Below, piece by piece: positions 42,716 to 55,753 of a stretch of 64,000 nucleotides of DNA (the stretch's first letter is position 1; every line of letters starts with the position of its first letter). Under the pieces are notes generated by a model. That model was not told where the DNA came from. It did no database searches and worked only from the letters and a program-made list of their open reading frames with translations. Made by a program: the position numbers and the translations under genes. The DNA comes from Ornithodoros turicata (taxonomy: Eukaryota; Arthropoda; Arachnida; Ixodida; Argasidae), in contig NC_088201.1 in assembly GCF_037126465.1 (NCBI RefSeq), positions 133,266,052-133,330,051 on the forward strand, in the 5' to 3' direction.

Positions 42716-45700
42716 CAGCATGATTTTTTTCCCCCATGCCACTGTGATAAGTACACCCAAATAATGATGTATGTCGGAGACCAGACAACAGTGTACATAT
42801 TCCTTTTTTATTTTAGCACATTATTTTTCTACTCTTTTATTTAACTACCGAAGGACATGTTACAAATTACCAGATTCTTGTTTGGCATCATCCTTGTACA
42901 AAAGCAATCTGCAAAACAAAGGAAAACGAAACATCCTGTGAATGCTTTTCTCAATCAGAACAAAGTGTGGGACGGCTAAGATCTTGATCGGGTGCCACGC
43001 AACAACGACAAGCAGCATTATCAAAGAGTCGGCTAACGTTTCCATTTTCCGATATGTCTCTCATACTGTGTCGTGCATTTGCGTTGGAGTACGGCCTTTG
43101 GACATGCCACACGCTAAAGCAAATAACCCGCTGACAATACTCTCAACAATCACTATAAAGTAGAGGTGTTCTATAGACATGCATTTCCAAACTTGTGTTG
43201 CTCATTGTGACAACAGCAAGCAACGAATCGAGAAACAGCGCATGACCGCGTATTGTGGTTACCAGCTGTCATGGTTTCGAAATAAAAATAACCAAAATGG
43301 CATAAGGGCGAGGGGTACACTCACATCTTGCATGACGAACTAGCACTGGGAACGGGACAGATAGAAGAGGGTCGTCCATGGAGGTTCGTTCACAATCACC
43401 GGACTCAGTCTTCGACAGCTAGCTTATAAGACTCTTGATTTTTGTTTTATTTCAAGGGAAGGAGGGATCACGCGAATGCACCGTGGACAGCTTCTCCTTT
43501 CGCAGGAGCAGCATGTGAAATGCGATACCTCTTGCCGACACGCTCTTCTTTCTTCTTCTTTTTGTATGATAACACAAGCCGCGAAACACTGTGGCGGAGA
43601 CACCCGTCTGGCTTTTTCCAAGTGCTCTTTGGGAACGCCAACCACACAAAAACATTATCGTCCTCGCAAGATGTGTTTTCGACTGCTGCACAAAGTAAAT
43701 AGAGTTATATATGTGACAGTTGAATGAAATCGGTGCTTGATAGTGTACGTCAATAAGACGCTGTCGCTTTGTAGCACGTTGCATGATCTCGAAGCGAGTG
43801 GAATACTAAAACGGTTTCACTCATTCTTACGTGACCGTTAGATTAGTAAAACGAAGGATGTACCTTGAAACGAAAGAAAAAAAAAGGAATCGACTGTATG
43901 AAGCGCGGAATACATTTCCTTTGGAGATTCCCAGATGACTTGATTTCGACGATTATTCGCTAATCGCTAGAACTTCAAACAGCACAATATTCGTCTCAAC
44001 TTGAAATGGTTCCATAAAATGTGTCCTCTTGACTGCTGTTAAACTAATTTTAATAGGTCCTTTCGAGCAAGGTATGCTTTCTGATTAGGCGGAGGTATCC
44101 AGTTTGGCTCTCACGTTTAACCATAACTTCTTCATTTTAATATCGAACACTTTTTCCTTGAAGTGCATGTAGCTTCTCGTAAGGAGAGCAAAATGGTATC
44201 AGCCGAAAATTGTCTAATGGTTCACGGCGCTTGATATGGTTATCGAGTTCAATGAATGTGGATACATGAGATGCTGAAACTCTCACAAATGAATTTCTGC
44301 TCTTCAATCATCGTTGATCCAAACGATGCAAATCCTACCAGATATGAACACAAGGTGTCAAATAGAACTCTGTTAGCGTCCCGATATGTATGCGGCTGAC
44401 ATATGGGTGATAGTGAGTATAATAGGGAAAAAATGGTTAAACATATAACCAGACCGCGATCTGTAAATATATGATAGTCTACATTTCAGCAGGTTAGGTT
44501 TAGTAGGTTCTCCCCTCATCTCTATGTTGTCGATCTATAAGAAAGCATTCAATTAGGTCCAAATTACAATCTTTATCAATTGATAGATTCGAAATGATAG
44601 CTTTCCAACTCAATGTCGAATAATTATCTTGGATGATATAACATAAGATATTGGCTGGCGTGCCTTATCCATCCTGGGGGTGTGCTAGCTGTTCACTTCA
44701 TCGATTTCTAATAGCATATAATAATTGATTCCTTACACATACCTACTTGCGAATCGTTCACATGTTGCTACATGTTGGTACATATAGCTACATTTGATTA
44801 TCACGAATATGGAATACTTAATTCTCTTGTGAGTGTCTGTATAGCTTGAAATGGGATAGTATCTATTCTTTACATGGTGTTGTCTAGAATGTCTTATAGA
44901 AATGGTTTGCCCGCGTGTGGACATTGAGTCTATCCACCATGTCCCCCTGTTAATGTATGATTTCTATCGTTTCTTGCGTTAACTATTTACAATTATTGCT
45001 AAGATTGGTTGCAGGTGGATCTATCCCTGTCTCTCGAGAAAAAGATGGAGGTTACATATTTGAGTATCAGATGTCCTATAATAAAAAAATGAATTTGATT
45101 TGATTGTCATGGTATGGATTGAAAACATCTTATTGAAGCTAAAAGCCGTGTCCCTGATGTAAAATAATTATCGCTGGCTTTGATTTCATTCTTCAGATAG
45201 AAACATAGTGGTCGTGGTTTGTCGTTTTCATAGACTGCTTGAGTCTCACTCCTCTGCCTCTGTCGATTTCTTGGTGACTGCCTAATATGCTGCGAGAGAC
45301 TTGTTCTGGGTGGTCGGTTTCTATCATAAAGAATAGTTATTTCTAGCATTGATTTTTTATTTTTTTAGATATTAAGTTGTGGTATAGAAAATTCACTGAC
45401 TGGTCTGCTGGACCTCTGGGGATTGATTCCTCTGTCGTAGAATAATTACAGTTAGCTCTGATTTTATTCCCTAGATGTGACAAAAAAGTGTGGTGTAGAT
45501 ACCAAAATATTTTTACTCGTGCTTTACTTGTGCTTACCGTCATGTCATACGATACCAAATAAAGTTTAACTTGATACATTCGAATTGGTAACTGAGTCTT
45601 AATAGTTAGCCTGGATGACCTGATGCAACATCGAATCGATATTGTAAGGAATGGGAGTATGCAACGTACATAACTCTACAATTTCTATAATATCTAGGAA

Positions 45701-46916
45701 ATATAATCAGAACTAACAACAATTGTTCTATATCAACCCTCCCAGCAATAGGCCATCCATCCAAACGCTCACTTTTCTATGTCACAACTATTTTTAATAT
45801 CTGAGAAGGAAAATCAATGCTAGCACCAAGTATTCTTTATCATAGTAGCCGACCAGCTACAATCAATCTCTTGTACTATATTATTTCAGTCATCAAGGAA
45901 TCGACACAGGTGAGACTCAAGCGGTCTATCAAACGAAGAACAACCACCACTATGTTACTATCTGAGGAATAAAATCACAGCAAGGGATAATTGAGTCTCT
46001 GTATGCAATACGGGGATAAGTCGAAAATCCCAAACCGAGAAAACTGCGAGTGAATATTTGGTAAAGTAGTTGCAGATAAGTTCCCTCGAATAACGCAAAT
46101 GTAAAATGTGTAACATATATGCGTGTGTCTACTCTACATGCATGCCCCGTTAGCGTCCTTTCTGAGCGTGTGATTTGGCAGAGATTGAACAAAATCCAGG
46201 AGCATGACATATCCCCTTTTTCTATATAACAAAGCACGCACAGGGCTTTCGTGCAGGAAAAAACACTTTTCATGAGTCGGACTTTCATGGTGACGGCAGG
46301 ATGGCCGAAGTTACCTTTGTGCAGTGGAGCAGCCTAGATCGTGATTATCGTGCTGCTAATCGAGCATAATCTTGAAAATAATGTTCTGTATGACCAGCAA
46401 AACATGACGTATTAGTATAGTGCGCACGTTTTCCGATTAAAACGCTCAGTAGCACTGCTGACACTGTTACGTGAGGTAGGAAGAACATGTTTTTCGATCG
46501 GAAGTCCAAGTTGTTTTCTGCACCCAAAGCAAAATTTAAGCTACACCATTTCTACGCATGTGTAGAAAAGGGGTATGATCTGAATGTCCATCCCATTGAC
46601 ACACATGCATTTGCCGTTTCTTACCCACCTGTTGCGAGTCAATAAATTGCAATACTGCCCTAAATATTCTTTGGCAGGTAGATAATGGTATGTAGATATC
46701 ATTGCAACAAAAACACTAAAAGGGGATAATTTGACTTATACCCTTATTGCACATAGAGGTTCAATCATTTTATGTGAAAAGCTCAACCTTTAATTCCGAG
46801 AAGCGATTCTCAATCAACATGCTGGCAATTAACTATTATAGTATGTTGCTAATATTATCCGAAACGATCGACTGCACAACACAATACAGGATGGATAAAG
46901 CAGCATAAACAACATG

Positions 46917-47009
46917 CTGCATAATGTAAAACCCCGAGACTAGGGAACACGAAAGGACAGACACAACACGAAGTCGTTTCGTGTTCCCTAGTCTCGGGGT
47001 TTTACATTA
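46917..47009. repeat. Hairpin TGCATAATGTAAAACCCCGA (left copy)
   Basis: TGCATAATGTAAAACCCCGAGACTAGGGAACACGAAA-type stem of about 37 bp pairs with its complement across a GGACAGACACAACACGAAGTCG loop. An equivalent hairpin is at 50029-50127 in the other arm. It could be a small foldback MITE captured before the palindrome formed. Confidence 0.85.
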
Positions 47010-47257
47010 TGCAACATCTTCACCAGCTCGCTTGCTTCCTAGCCTTTTTTTTCACTGTCATAAACAACATGTTACATATTTTCATCGTGGTTAATTACGA
47101 CTCTATGAAGCGCGGAATACATTTCCTTTGGAGTTTCCCAGATGACTTGATTTCGACCATTATTCGCCAAAACTTCAAAGAGCGCAATATTCGTCTCAAC
47201 TTAAAATGGTTCCACTCCTGACTGGTGTTAAGCTAATTTTGATAGGTCCTTTCCAGC

Positions 47258-49782
47258 AAGGTGTGCTTTCTGATTAGATGGAGGTGTCCAGTTTGACTCT
47301 CACTTTTAAACATAACTTCTTTATTTTGATATCGAACACTTTTTCCTTGAAGTGATCTTCCAACTTACGAATCCTTCGGTTGCCGTCCTTGTCCTGAGTA
47401 GTGATGAATTGAGAGTGTACCAAATAGTGTTTCTTTATGATAAGTCGATTGAATACAGCATTCATCAGTACAGTCAGATGTCTTAGCCGTGTACCATAAC
47501 GTTTTAGGAATAAGCATTTGACTTCCACAAACTTGCACAATCTCATGTAGCTTCTCGTAAGGAGAGTAAAATGGTATCAATCGAAAACTGTCTAATGGTT
47601 CACCGCACTTGATATGGTCATCGAGTTTCAATTAATGTGGATACATGAGATGCTGAAACTCTCACAAATGAATTTCTGCTCTTGAATCATCGTTGATCCA
47701 AACGGTGATGTCAACTGCGAGCCGCAAATAATTGCATGGATTTGATAGAGCGGGCACATCATGTGATATGACTTAAAAAATACTTTCCCTATCAATATAC
47801 AGATGGAATGGCAAGAAAGTCTGTAATGATTCATTCGATATACACTGCTTGGATATGGTTATTCGATCGGACCGATTTCTTTATGAAGGGCAATCCATCA
47901 GCGAGGATTCCTATCACATCCGAGGCTGAGTATTTCAGTGTTGCCAGCCCCATGTCATGCTTTCGAAATCAATGTTCACTATCCAAATTATAGGAGCGCT
48001 ATCCTGAAGACGGTTTGCAATTAAAAATTTGTACACATAATTAACGATTGAACAAAGTAACTGAACAAAGCAAACAAAAATGATGAACAAAGTACTTTAA
48101 TCAAAGTGATACATGTAAAACGTTTGTGCCTCTGTCACCTAGTCAACGATATGAAGTAAGAAAAAAAATATTAGTCATGAAAGAAATGCTAATGAAAGAA
48201 AAGCAAATAAAGATTATGTTTTGCTTGATGGGATAAGTTCTTTGAAGTTTTGATGATCATTTCGCACTTAACAGATGTACACTGCTTACTTATGCTCAAA
48301 TTTGACCGTGGTTATGTAAACATTATTTAGTGTTCTTTTCAGATGTTCTTGCTTTCACTCGATTGACAGTGACACTTCCTGATCCTTCAGATTGTCTTCT
48401 TTAATTAAAACTTGCGTCACCCACTCGTGCCATGCCTTCTAAATAAATGTTATCTCTTTTTTCTCATCGTGATGTGTAGCATAGTAATGCTTATAACATA
48501 TGATGCTCAGACGACAATTACAACATTTGTCTATTTTGAGGCTGTTGTCATTGAAGTTGTTTTCAAATCCTACCAGATACGAACACAAGGTGTCAAATGT
48601 TACTCTGTTAGCATCCCGATATGTATGCGGATAACATATGGTGACAGCGAGTATAATTGGGAAAACTGTTTAAACATATAACGAGACCGCGTACTGTAAA
48701 TATATGATAGTGTACATTTCAGTAGGTTAGTAGGTAAGGTTAGGTAGGTTCTCCCATCATCTTTATGTTGTCGATCTCAAATCCAAATCTTATCCAAAGA
48801 TCAAGAAAAGGTCTTCCCGGAACAGCACCACAAGCGGTACTGGCCCAAAGATCCAAATTACGGTCTTTCAATTGATAGATTCGAAATGATAGCTTTCCAA
48901 TAGTATCAATATGTAATAATTTTCTTGAATCATATAATATATGGTGTTGGTTGGTATGCTTTATCCATCCTGGATGTGCTGTTCACTTCATCGATTTCTA
49001 ATAGCATAGAATAATTAATTCCTTACACATACCTGCTTGCGAATCGTTCACATGTTGCTACATGTTGGTACATATAGCTACATTTGATTATCACGAATAT
49101 GGAATACTTAATTCTCTTGTGAGTGTCTGTATGGCTTGAAATGGGATAGTATCTATTCTTTACATGTGTTGTCTAGAATGTCTTATAGAAATGGTTTGCC
49201 CGCGTGTGGACATTGAGTCTATCCACCATGTTCGCCTGTTAATGTATGATTTCTATCGTTTCTAGTGTTAACTATTTACAATTATTGATAAGGTTGGTTG
49301 CAGGTGGGTCTATCCCTGTCTCTAGAGAAAAGGATGGAGGTTACATATTTGAGTATCAGATGTCCTATAATAATAAAAAAAGAATTTGATTTGATTGTCA
49401 TCGTATGGCTTGAAACACTTATTGAAGCTAAAAGCCGTGTCCCTGATGTAAAATAATTATCGCTAGCTTTGATTTCATTCTTCAGATAGAAACATAGTGG
49501 TGGTGGTTTGTCGTTTTCATAGACTGCTTGAGTCTCACTCCTCTGTCTCTGTCGATTTCTTGATGACTGCCTAATATGCTGTGATTGACTTGTTGTGGGT
49601 GGCTGGTTTTTTATCATAAATAATAATTATTGCTAGCATTGATTTTTGTATTTTTGAGATTTAAAAAATAGTTGTGGTACAGAAAATTGAGTGATTGGTT
49701 CGCTGGACACATCTCTGGGAATTGATTCCTCTGTCGTAGAATAATTGCAGTTAGCTCTGATTTTATTCCCTAGATGTGATAA
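47258..49782. other. Core (spacer) of the palindromic element
   Basis: Most of the core repeats arm sequence in direct orientation: 47098-47705 matches 43884-44330, and 48567-49780 matches 44335-45480. It has two extra segments absent from the arms, about 47360-47543 and 47706-48566. On the minus strand, 47274-47834 holds overlapping frames with coding-like text (…EPLDSFRLIPFYSPYEKLH… and …QDKDGNRRIRKLEDHF…), consistent with one frameshifted gene that I cannot identify. The core therefore looks like the less-deleted version of the sequence from which the arms derive. Confidence 0.55.
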
Positions 49783-50028
49783 GCTGGAAAGGACCTATCA
49801 AAATTAGCTTAACACCAGTCAGGAGTGGAACCATTTTAAGTTTAGACGAATATTGCGCTCTTTGAAGTTTTAGCGAATAATGGTCAAAATCAAGTCATCT
49901 GGGAAACTCCAAAGGAAATGTATTCCGCGCTTCATAGAGTCGTAATTAACCACGATGAAAATATATAACATGTTGTTTATGACAGTGAAAAAAAAAGGCT
50001 AGGAACCAAGCGAGCTGGTGAAGATGTT

Positions 50029-50127
50029 GCATAATGTAAAACCCCGAGACTAGGGAACACGAAACGACTTCGTGTTGTGTCTGTCCTTTCGTGTTCCTTA
50101 GTCTCGGGGTTTTACATTATGCAGCAT
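50029..50127. repeat. Hairpin TGCATAATGTAAAACCCCGA (right copy)
   Basis: Mirror of 46917-47009, with one base difference in the stem (CCTTAGTCTCGG instead of CCCTAGTCTCGG). Confidence 0.85.
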
Positions 50128-53100
50128 GTTGTTTATGCTGCTTTATCCATCCTGTGTTGTGTTGTGCAGTCGATCGTTTCGGATAATATTAGCAACATAC
50201 TATAATAGTTAATTGCCAGCATGTTGATTGAGAATCGCTTCTCGGAATTAAAGGTTGTGTTTTCACATAAAATGATTGAACCTCTATGTGCAATAAGGGG
50301 ATAAGTCAAATTATCCCCTTTTAGTGTTTTTGTTGCAATGATATCTACATACCATTATCTACCTGCCAAAGAAAATTTAGGACAGTATTGCAATTTATTG
50401 ACTCGCAACAGGTGGGTAAGAAACGGCAAATGCATGTGTGTCAATGGGATGGACATTCAGATCATACCCCTTTTCTACACATGCGTAGAAATGGTGTAGC
50501 TTAAATTTTGCTTTGGGTGCAGAAATCAACTTGGACTTCCGATCGAAAAACATGTTCTTCCTACCTCACGTAACAGTGTCAGCAGTGCTACTGAGCGTTT
50601 TAATCGGAAAACGTGCGCACTATACTAATACGTCATGTTTTGCTGGTCATATAGAACATTATTTTCAAGATTATGCTCGTTTAGCAGCACGATAATCACG
50701 ATCTAGGCTGCTCCACTGCACAAAGGTAACTTCGGCCATCCTGCCGTCACCATGAAAGTCCGACTCAAGAAAAGTGTTTTTTCCTGCACGAAAGCCCTGT
50801 GCGTGCTTTGTTATATAGAAAAAGGGGATATGTCATGCTCCTGGATTTTGTTCAATCTCTGCTAAATCACACGCTCAGAAAGGACGCTAACGGGACATGC
50901 ATGTAGAGTAGACACACGCATATATGTTACACATTTTACATTTGCGTTATTCGAGGGAACTTATCTGCAACTACTTTACCAAATATTCACTCGCAGTTTT
51001 CTCGGTTTGGGATTTTCGACTTATCCCCGTATTGCATACAGAGACTCAATTATCCCTTGCTGTGATTTTATTCCTCAGATAGTAACATAGTGGTGGTTGT
51101 TCTTCGTTTGATAGACCGCTTGAGTCTCACCTGTGTCGATTCCTTGATGACTGAAATAATATGGTACAAGATATTGATTGTAGCTGGTCGGCTACTATGC
51201 TAAAGAATACTTGGTGCTAGCATTGATTTTCCTTCTCAGATATTAAAAATAGTTGTGACATAGAAAAGTGAGCGTTTGGATGGATGGCCTATTGCTGGGA
51301 GGGTTGATATAGAACAATTGTTGTTAGTTCTGATTATATTCCCTAGATATTATAGAAATTGTAGAGTTATGTACGTTGCATACTCCCATTCCTTAAAATA
51401 TCGATTCGATGTTGCATCAGGTCATCCAGGCTAACTATTAAGACTCAGTTACCAATTCGAATGTATCAAGTTAAACTTTATTTGGCATCGTATGACATGA
51501 CGGTAAGCACAAGTAAAGCACGAGTAAAAATATTTTGTTATCTACACCACACTTTTTTTGTCACATCTAGGGAATAAAATCAGAGCTAACTGTAATTATT
51601 CTACGACAGAGGAATCAATCCCCAGAGGTCCAGCAGACCAGTCAGTGAATTTTCTATACCACAACTTAATATCTAAAAAAATAAAAAATCAATGCTAGAA
51701 ATAACTATTCTTTATGATAGAAACCGACCACCCAGAACACGTCTCTCACAGCATATTAGGCAGTCACCAAGAAATCGACAGAGGCAGAGGAGTGAGACTC
51801 AAGCAGTCTATGAAAACGACAAACCACGACCACTATGTTTCTATCTGAAGAATGAAATCAAAGCCAGCGATAATTATTTTACATCAGGGACACGGCTTTT
51901 AGCTTCAATAAGATGTTTTCAATCCATACGATGACAATCAAATCAAATTCATTTTTTTATTATAGGACATCTGATACTCAAATATGTAACCTCCATCTTT
52001 TTCTCGAGAGACAGGGATAGATCCACCTGCAACCAATCTTAGCAATAATTGTAAATAGTTAACGCAAGAAACGATAGAAATCATACATTAACAGGGGGAC
52101 ATGGTGGATAGACTCAATGTCCACACGCGGGCAAACCAGTTCTATAAGACATTCTAGACAACACCATGTAAAGAATAGATACTATCCCATTCCAAGCTAT
52201 ACAGACACTCACAAGAGAATTAAGTATTCCATATTCGTGATAATCAAATGTAGCTATATGTACCAACATGTAGCAACATGTGAACGATTCGCAAGTAGGT
52301 ATGTGTAAGGAATCAATTATTATATGCTATTAGAAATCGATGAAGTGAACAGCTAGCACACCCCCAGGATGGATAAGGCACGCCAGCCAATATCTTATGT
52401 TATATCATCCAAGATAATTATTCGACATTGAGTTGGAAAGCTATCATTTCGAATCTATCAATTGATAAAGATCGTAATTTGGACCTAATTGAATGCTTTC
52501 TTATAGATCGACAACATAGAGATGAGGGGAGAACCTACTAAACCTAACCTGCTGAAATGTAGACTATCATATATTTACAGATCGCGGTCTGGTTATATGT
52601 TTAACCATTTTTTTTCCCTATTATACTCACTATTACCCGTATGTCAGCCGCATACATATCGGGACGCTAACAGAGTTCTATTTGACACCTTGTGTTCATA
52701 TCTGGTAGGATTTGCATCGTTTGGATCAACGATGATTGAAGAGCAGAAATTCATTTGTGAGAGTTTCAGCATCTCATGTATCCACATTCATTGAACTCGA
52801 TAACCATATCAAGCGCCGTGAACCATTAGACAATTTTCGGCTGATACCATTTTGCTTTCCTTACGAGAAGCTACATGCACTTCAAGGAAAAAGTGTTCGA
52901 TATTAAAATGAAGAAGTTATGGTTAAAGGTCAGATATGCCGATTTTGAAGTGCCGCAGAACTGAGCGATACTCGCGCTGTGTGTTCATTACCGAACACTG
53001 AATATGTGTGCGAAATATCTTGCTCCAACTGTTCGTAGTTTTTTAGAAAACAGTTTTTTTAGTTCCCACGCCTGGCCGTCAGACCGTCGGCAAACCCTGC

Positions 53101-53350
53101 GCACGGGCGCACCGACGTCACTGCTCTCGGTTTATCTGTCTTTGGCTTGGCATGGACTCTTGACTTGGCTGCTTGGCTTCTTTCGTTTCCTCCTCTGTGC
53201 GTCGTACATAAGCGAACAGCTGTTATGTTGTTGCTAAGCCGGAAACAAAGCATGTGAATGTTTTTTTTTTTTTTTTTTTTTTGGCACAGCGTCGTTGGGA
53301 AAGTGCACTTCCTTGTTCTGACCTTGCCTTTTATGGGCTGGAGCGATATG

Positions 53351-53668
53351 AATCGTAAATATGCCACGGCGAATTTGTCGAAGATGCGAGAGTGCTACGC
53401 TGTTAGAACAATTCATCGGTGCATTCAAGTGTTACCTATTATAAGCTGCCAAAAGACCAAGCAGTGCGAAGCTCTTGGCTGACAGTGGTGCCTGCTAATT
53501 TCCACTGCAAGGGTTTCGTCCACGAATGTTATCATAGGTTACGCGCGACTCCAGAGGCAATTTGGAATCTCGGCACGAAATCGTCTGATGAAAATCTGAG
53601 GTGCCCGACGCATAACATTTTGAACGTGCCACGGAGGATCAAGGCAAAAAACGAGAGCAAAAAATGGT
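53351..53668 (+). pseudogene. THAP-like first exon of the Kolobok-like element
   Basis: One frame supplies MRECYAV, the usual start of a THAP zinc finger. Another frame continues with SSVTYYKLPKDQAVRSSWL, matching the conserved F/Y-x-L/F-P-x-D…W part of THAP. A later RCPTHN could be the C-x2-H pair, though spacing from the Trp is longer than usual. The stretch ends at a strong donor (ATG|GTAAGT at about 53668). THAP domains are C2CH zinc-dependent DNA-binding modules used by P and Kolobok transposases. The frame change near 53404 suggests the copy is inactive. Confidence 0.5.
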
Positions 53669-54769
53669 AAGTCGAGGTTCAGATATAAAAAATAGCAAGC
53701 TTAATGAATCGATTGTGCAGCTGTCCAACTGCGCTTACTCTGATATAACCACGATTAACAACACAATAGTACTATTGATAATCTAACTTCTGAATTATCA
53801 CAGGTGCACGCTGAAGGCGGAAATGAAGCATGATCTGGCTTGCATCTGGTCATGAAGAAATTGCTGACACGTTAGTTGCAGTCCACCTCCACCAACAGGT
53901 ATGACAATGTGATGTTATAATTTGAGTATTCATCTATGTTCAACTTTTCATGTGCACTCGCATGCAGACATTTTGACACCACTTTTAAATCTGCCCTCAA
54001 AGTTACAACCTGTGCTTCCAGGGTGGAAAACAAAGATCGCCATTACGATTAGCTGCTATCTCCCAGTTCAAGCACTTTTGTGTCTGGACACTGGTTCCTG
54101 TGGATGGGGTGTTACAAGCTTCACTGTCTGATATAGAAGGTACGTTACATTAGTTCAGTTAATTTGTCTTTTGCACATTTTTGTTACTGTTAGCTGGATT
54201 ACTGTTGGACATACAATCCTTTGACACACCGAAGCTGATGTCGCCTCTGATAACATTTTAGAATTTTCAGTGTCATCAACGTCCATTGAGGAAGGTGCCT
54301 TTACTATCTGTGAATCTTCAACTGAAGAATAGCCCAGAATTCATGTTAACATTGTCTACTCTTATTAATTCACTAATTCACTGTCTGTTTTCTGAGAGCT
54401 AAGAAAAATGGAAACTATTTATTTGTCACAACTTCACACTGGATACTGGTGTGGTACTGGCTTGACATGTAAGCTAAAATACCTGGATTCTACAATAATT
54501 GTGTTCAACTTGGTGCATTACCGTGGGCAATGCCACATTCACTACATTTTTAGTGGGTCCGGTGCACAAATACTGTGTGCATACTGCATACATACATACT
54601 GTTCGATAGGCAAAAATACCTGAGCAGTGCTGTGTAGTCTTTTTACCCAAAGTCCATACTCTTACTGCAAAGTCACAGTACGTAGAACAGCAATGTGCAG
54701 GTATGCTGCGATAGAGATTCACAACAGAAAGAAGACTGTTGAGAGCATCTAAATTTTAATGAGACGAGA

Positions 54770-55048
54770 CTTTCGTGCACAAGGCTGCTCTTGTCAATGT
54801 CTGACATGAAGTTACAAAATCCCAGAATATATAAAACATGTTGTAATGTAGAGAGCGAGAGGTGGTACAGACATAAAGATAATTATATAATCATATATAA
54901 TAAAATAAAAAGGGGGTACAACTGCCCCCTCAACTCAACTCGACAACTCAATAACTCTACTTATTCTCTACCTTACAACATGTCATATATTCTGGAATTT
55001 TGTAACTTGATGTTAGACATCAAGAAGTACAGCCTTCTGTGCAAAAGT
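54770..55048. mobile_element. Foldback MITE inside the Kolobok-like element
   Basis: CTTTCGTGCACAAGGCTG… at the left and the complement of CTTTTGCACAGAAGGCTG… at the right form arms of about 80 bp, including the GTTACAAAAT(C/T)CCAGAATATAT block. The centre is AT-rich with a GGGGG…CCCCC pair. A target duplication is not clear. Confidence 0.75.
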
Positions 55049-55342
55049 ATTCTTTCTGTTGTGCACAATCATTATGCAGTAAATGCGACTATCCATTTCT
55101 TGTCATTAAATGCTTTTCCTTTCTTTCTTTCTTTTTTTCTGCAGTGATGAGCATCCATAAGGACACATGCCAGAAAGGGAGTCTCTTTGGGATGACAAAC
55201 CCTCATCACCTCATGAGGATACAATGGTTGACGAATGGTTCTCAAGCACATCGAAACTTCCAACAAATAATTCATGAAAAAGCCAGTCAGTGCTAGCACC
55301 AGGAATTGAACATGGGCCATCCTGCTACCAGTCAGAGATGTT

Positions 55343-55753
55343 CAGTGGTGTAGCCACGAGGGGGCTAGGGGGTCTCGAGCCCCCCCTACCTGCCACGGAC
55401 CGACCCACACAAATCGTGCAAATCCGAGAACATAATATATGGGGGGGGGGGACCAGTGTGACTATCGCGAAAGTTATTGCAGTTCATGGCGTCTATCTAA
55501 GAAGCATTCTTGAATGGTTTTCAAAGTATGAGCTTTTCAAAATACTTCCAATCTCGTGACACCACTTCATTGGTCATGACAGCCTATACATGTAATCGTA
55601 CTGTGAACATCTAAATCAACTATTTTCGTTCACTTTTTTAATCCTCAGTTTGAAGTGTGCACAAGTATGTGTGTGTTGTCGACACAGGATCAGCGGGGGG
55701 GAGTATTCGTATCGAGCCCCCCCCCCCACCTTTGAGGTCGGGCTACGCCACTG
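55343..55753. mobile_element. hAT-type MITE with perfect 8-bp duplication
   Basis: A 411-bp element starts CAGTGGTGTAGCC and ends GGCTACGCCACTG. The octamer GAGATGTT is present intact at 55335-55342 and 55754-55761. G/C runs (GGGGGGGGGG near 55441, CCCCCCCCC near 55719) lie subterminally. CAGTGGCGTAGCC ends are typical of widespread hAT MITEs. It interrupts a tRNA-like stretch: GTTCAATTCCTGG on the minus strand at about 55301-55313 resembles a B box, and that stretch resumes after 55761. Confidence 0.93.

Larger units (their letters stand above)
42013..47257 (+). repeat. Left arm of the giant inverted repeat
   Basis: Pairs with 61120 down to 49783 on the opposite strand. Position sums of matched features are constant: about 103,010 for 42860-43784 against 59226-60150, and 97,040 for 44733-47257 against 49783-52308. 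The 5,970 difference is the insertion in the right arm. The arm includes unidentified frames of 60-112 codons on the minus strand (45950-46288, 43452-43784). It retains the uninterrupted GGTTAAACGTG-equivalent site (plus-strand CACGTTTAACC near 44115) that was hit in the other arm. Confidence 0.92.

Noticed and set aside
47274..47834. Polinton capsid or polymerase gene in the core
   Set aside because: The minus-strand text is coding-like, but I saw no YGDTDS-type polymerase motif, Walker motif or integrase triad, so no function is assigned.
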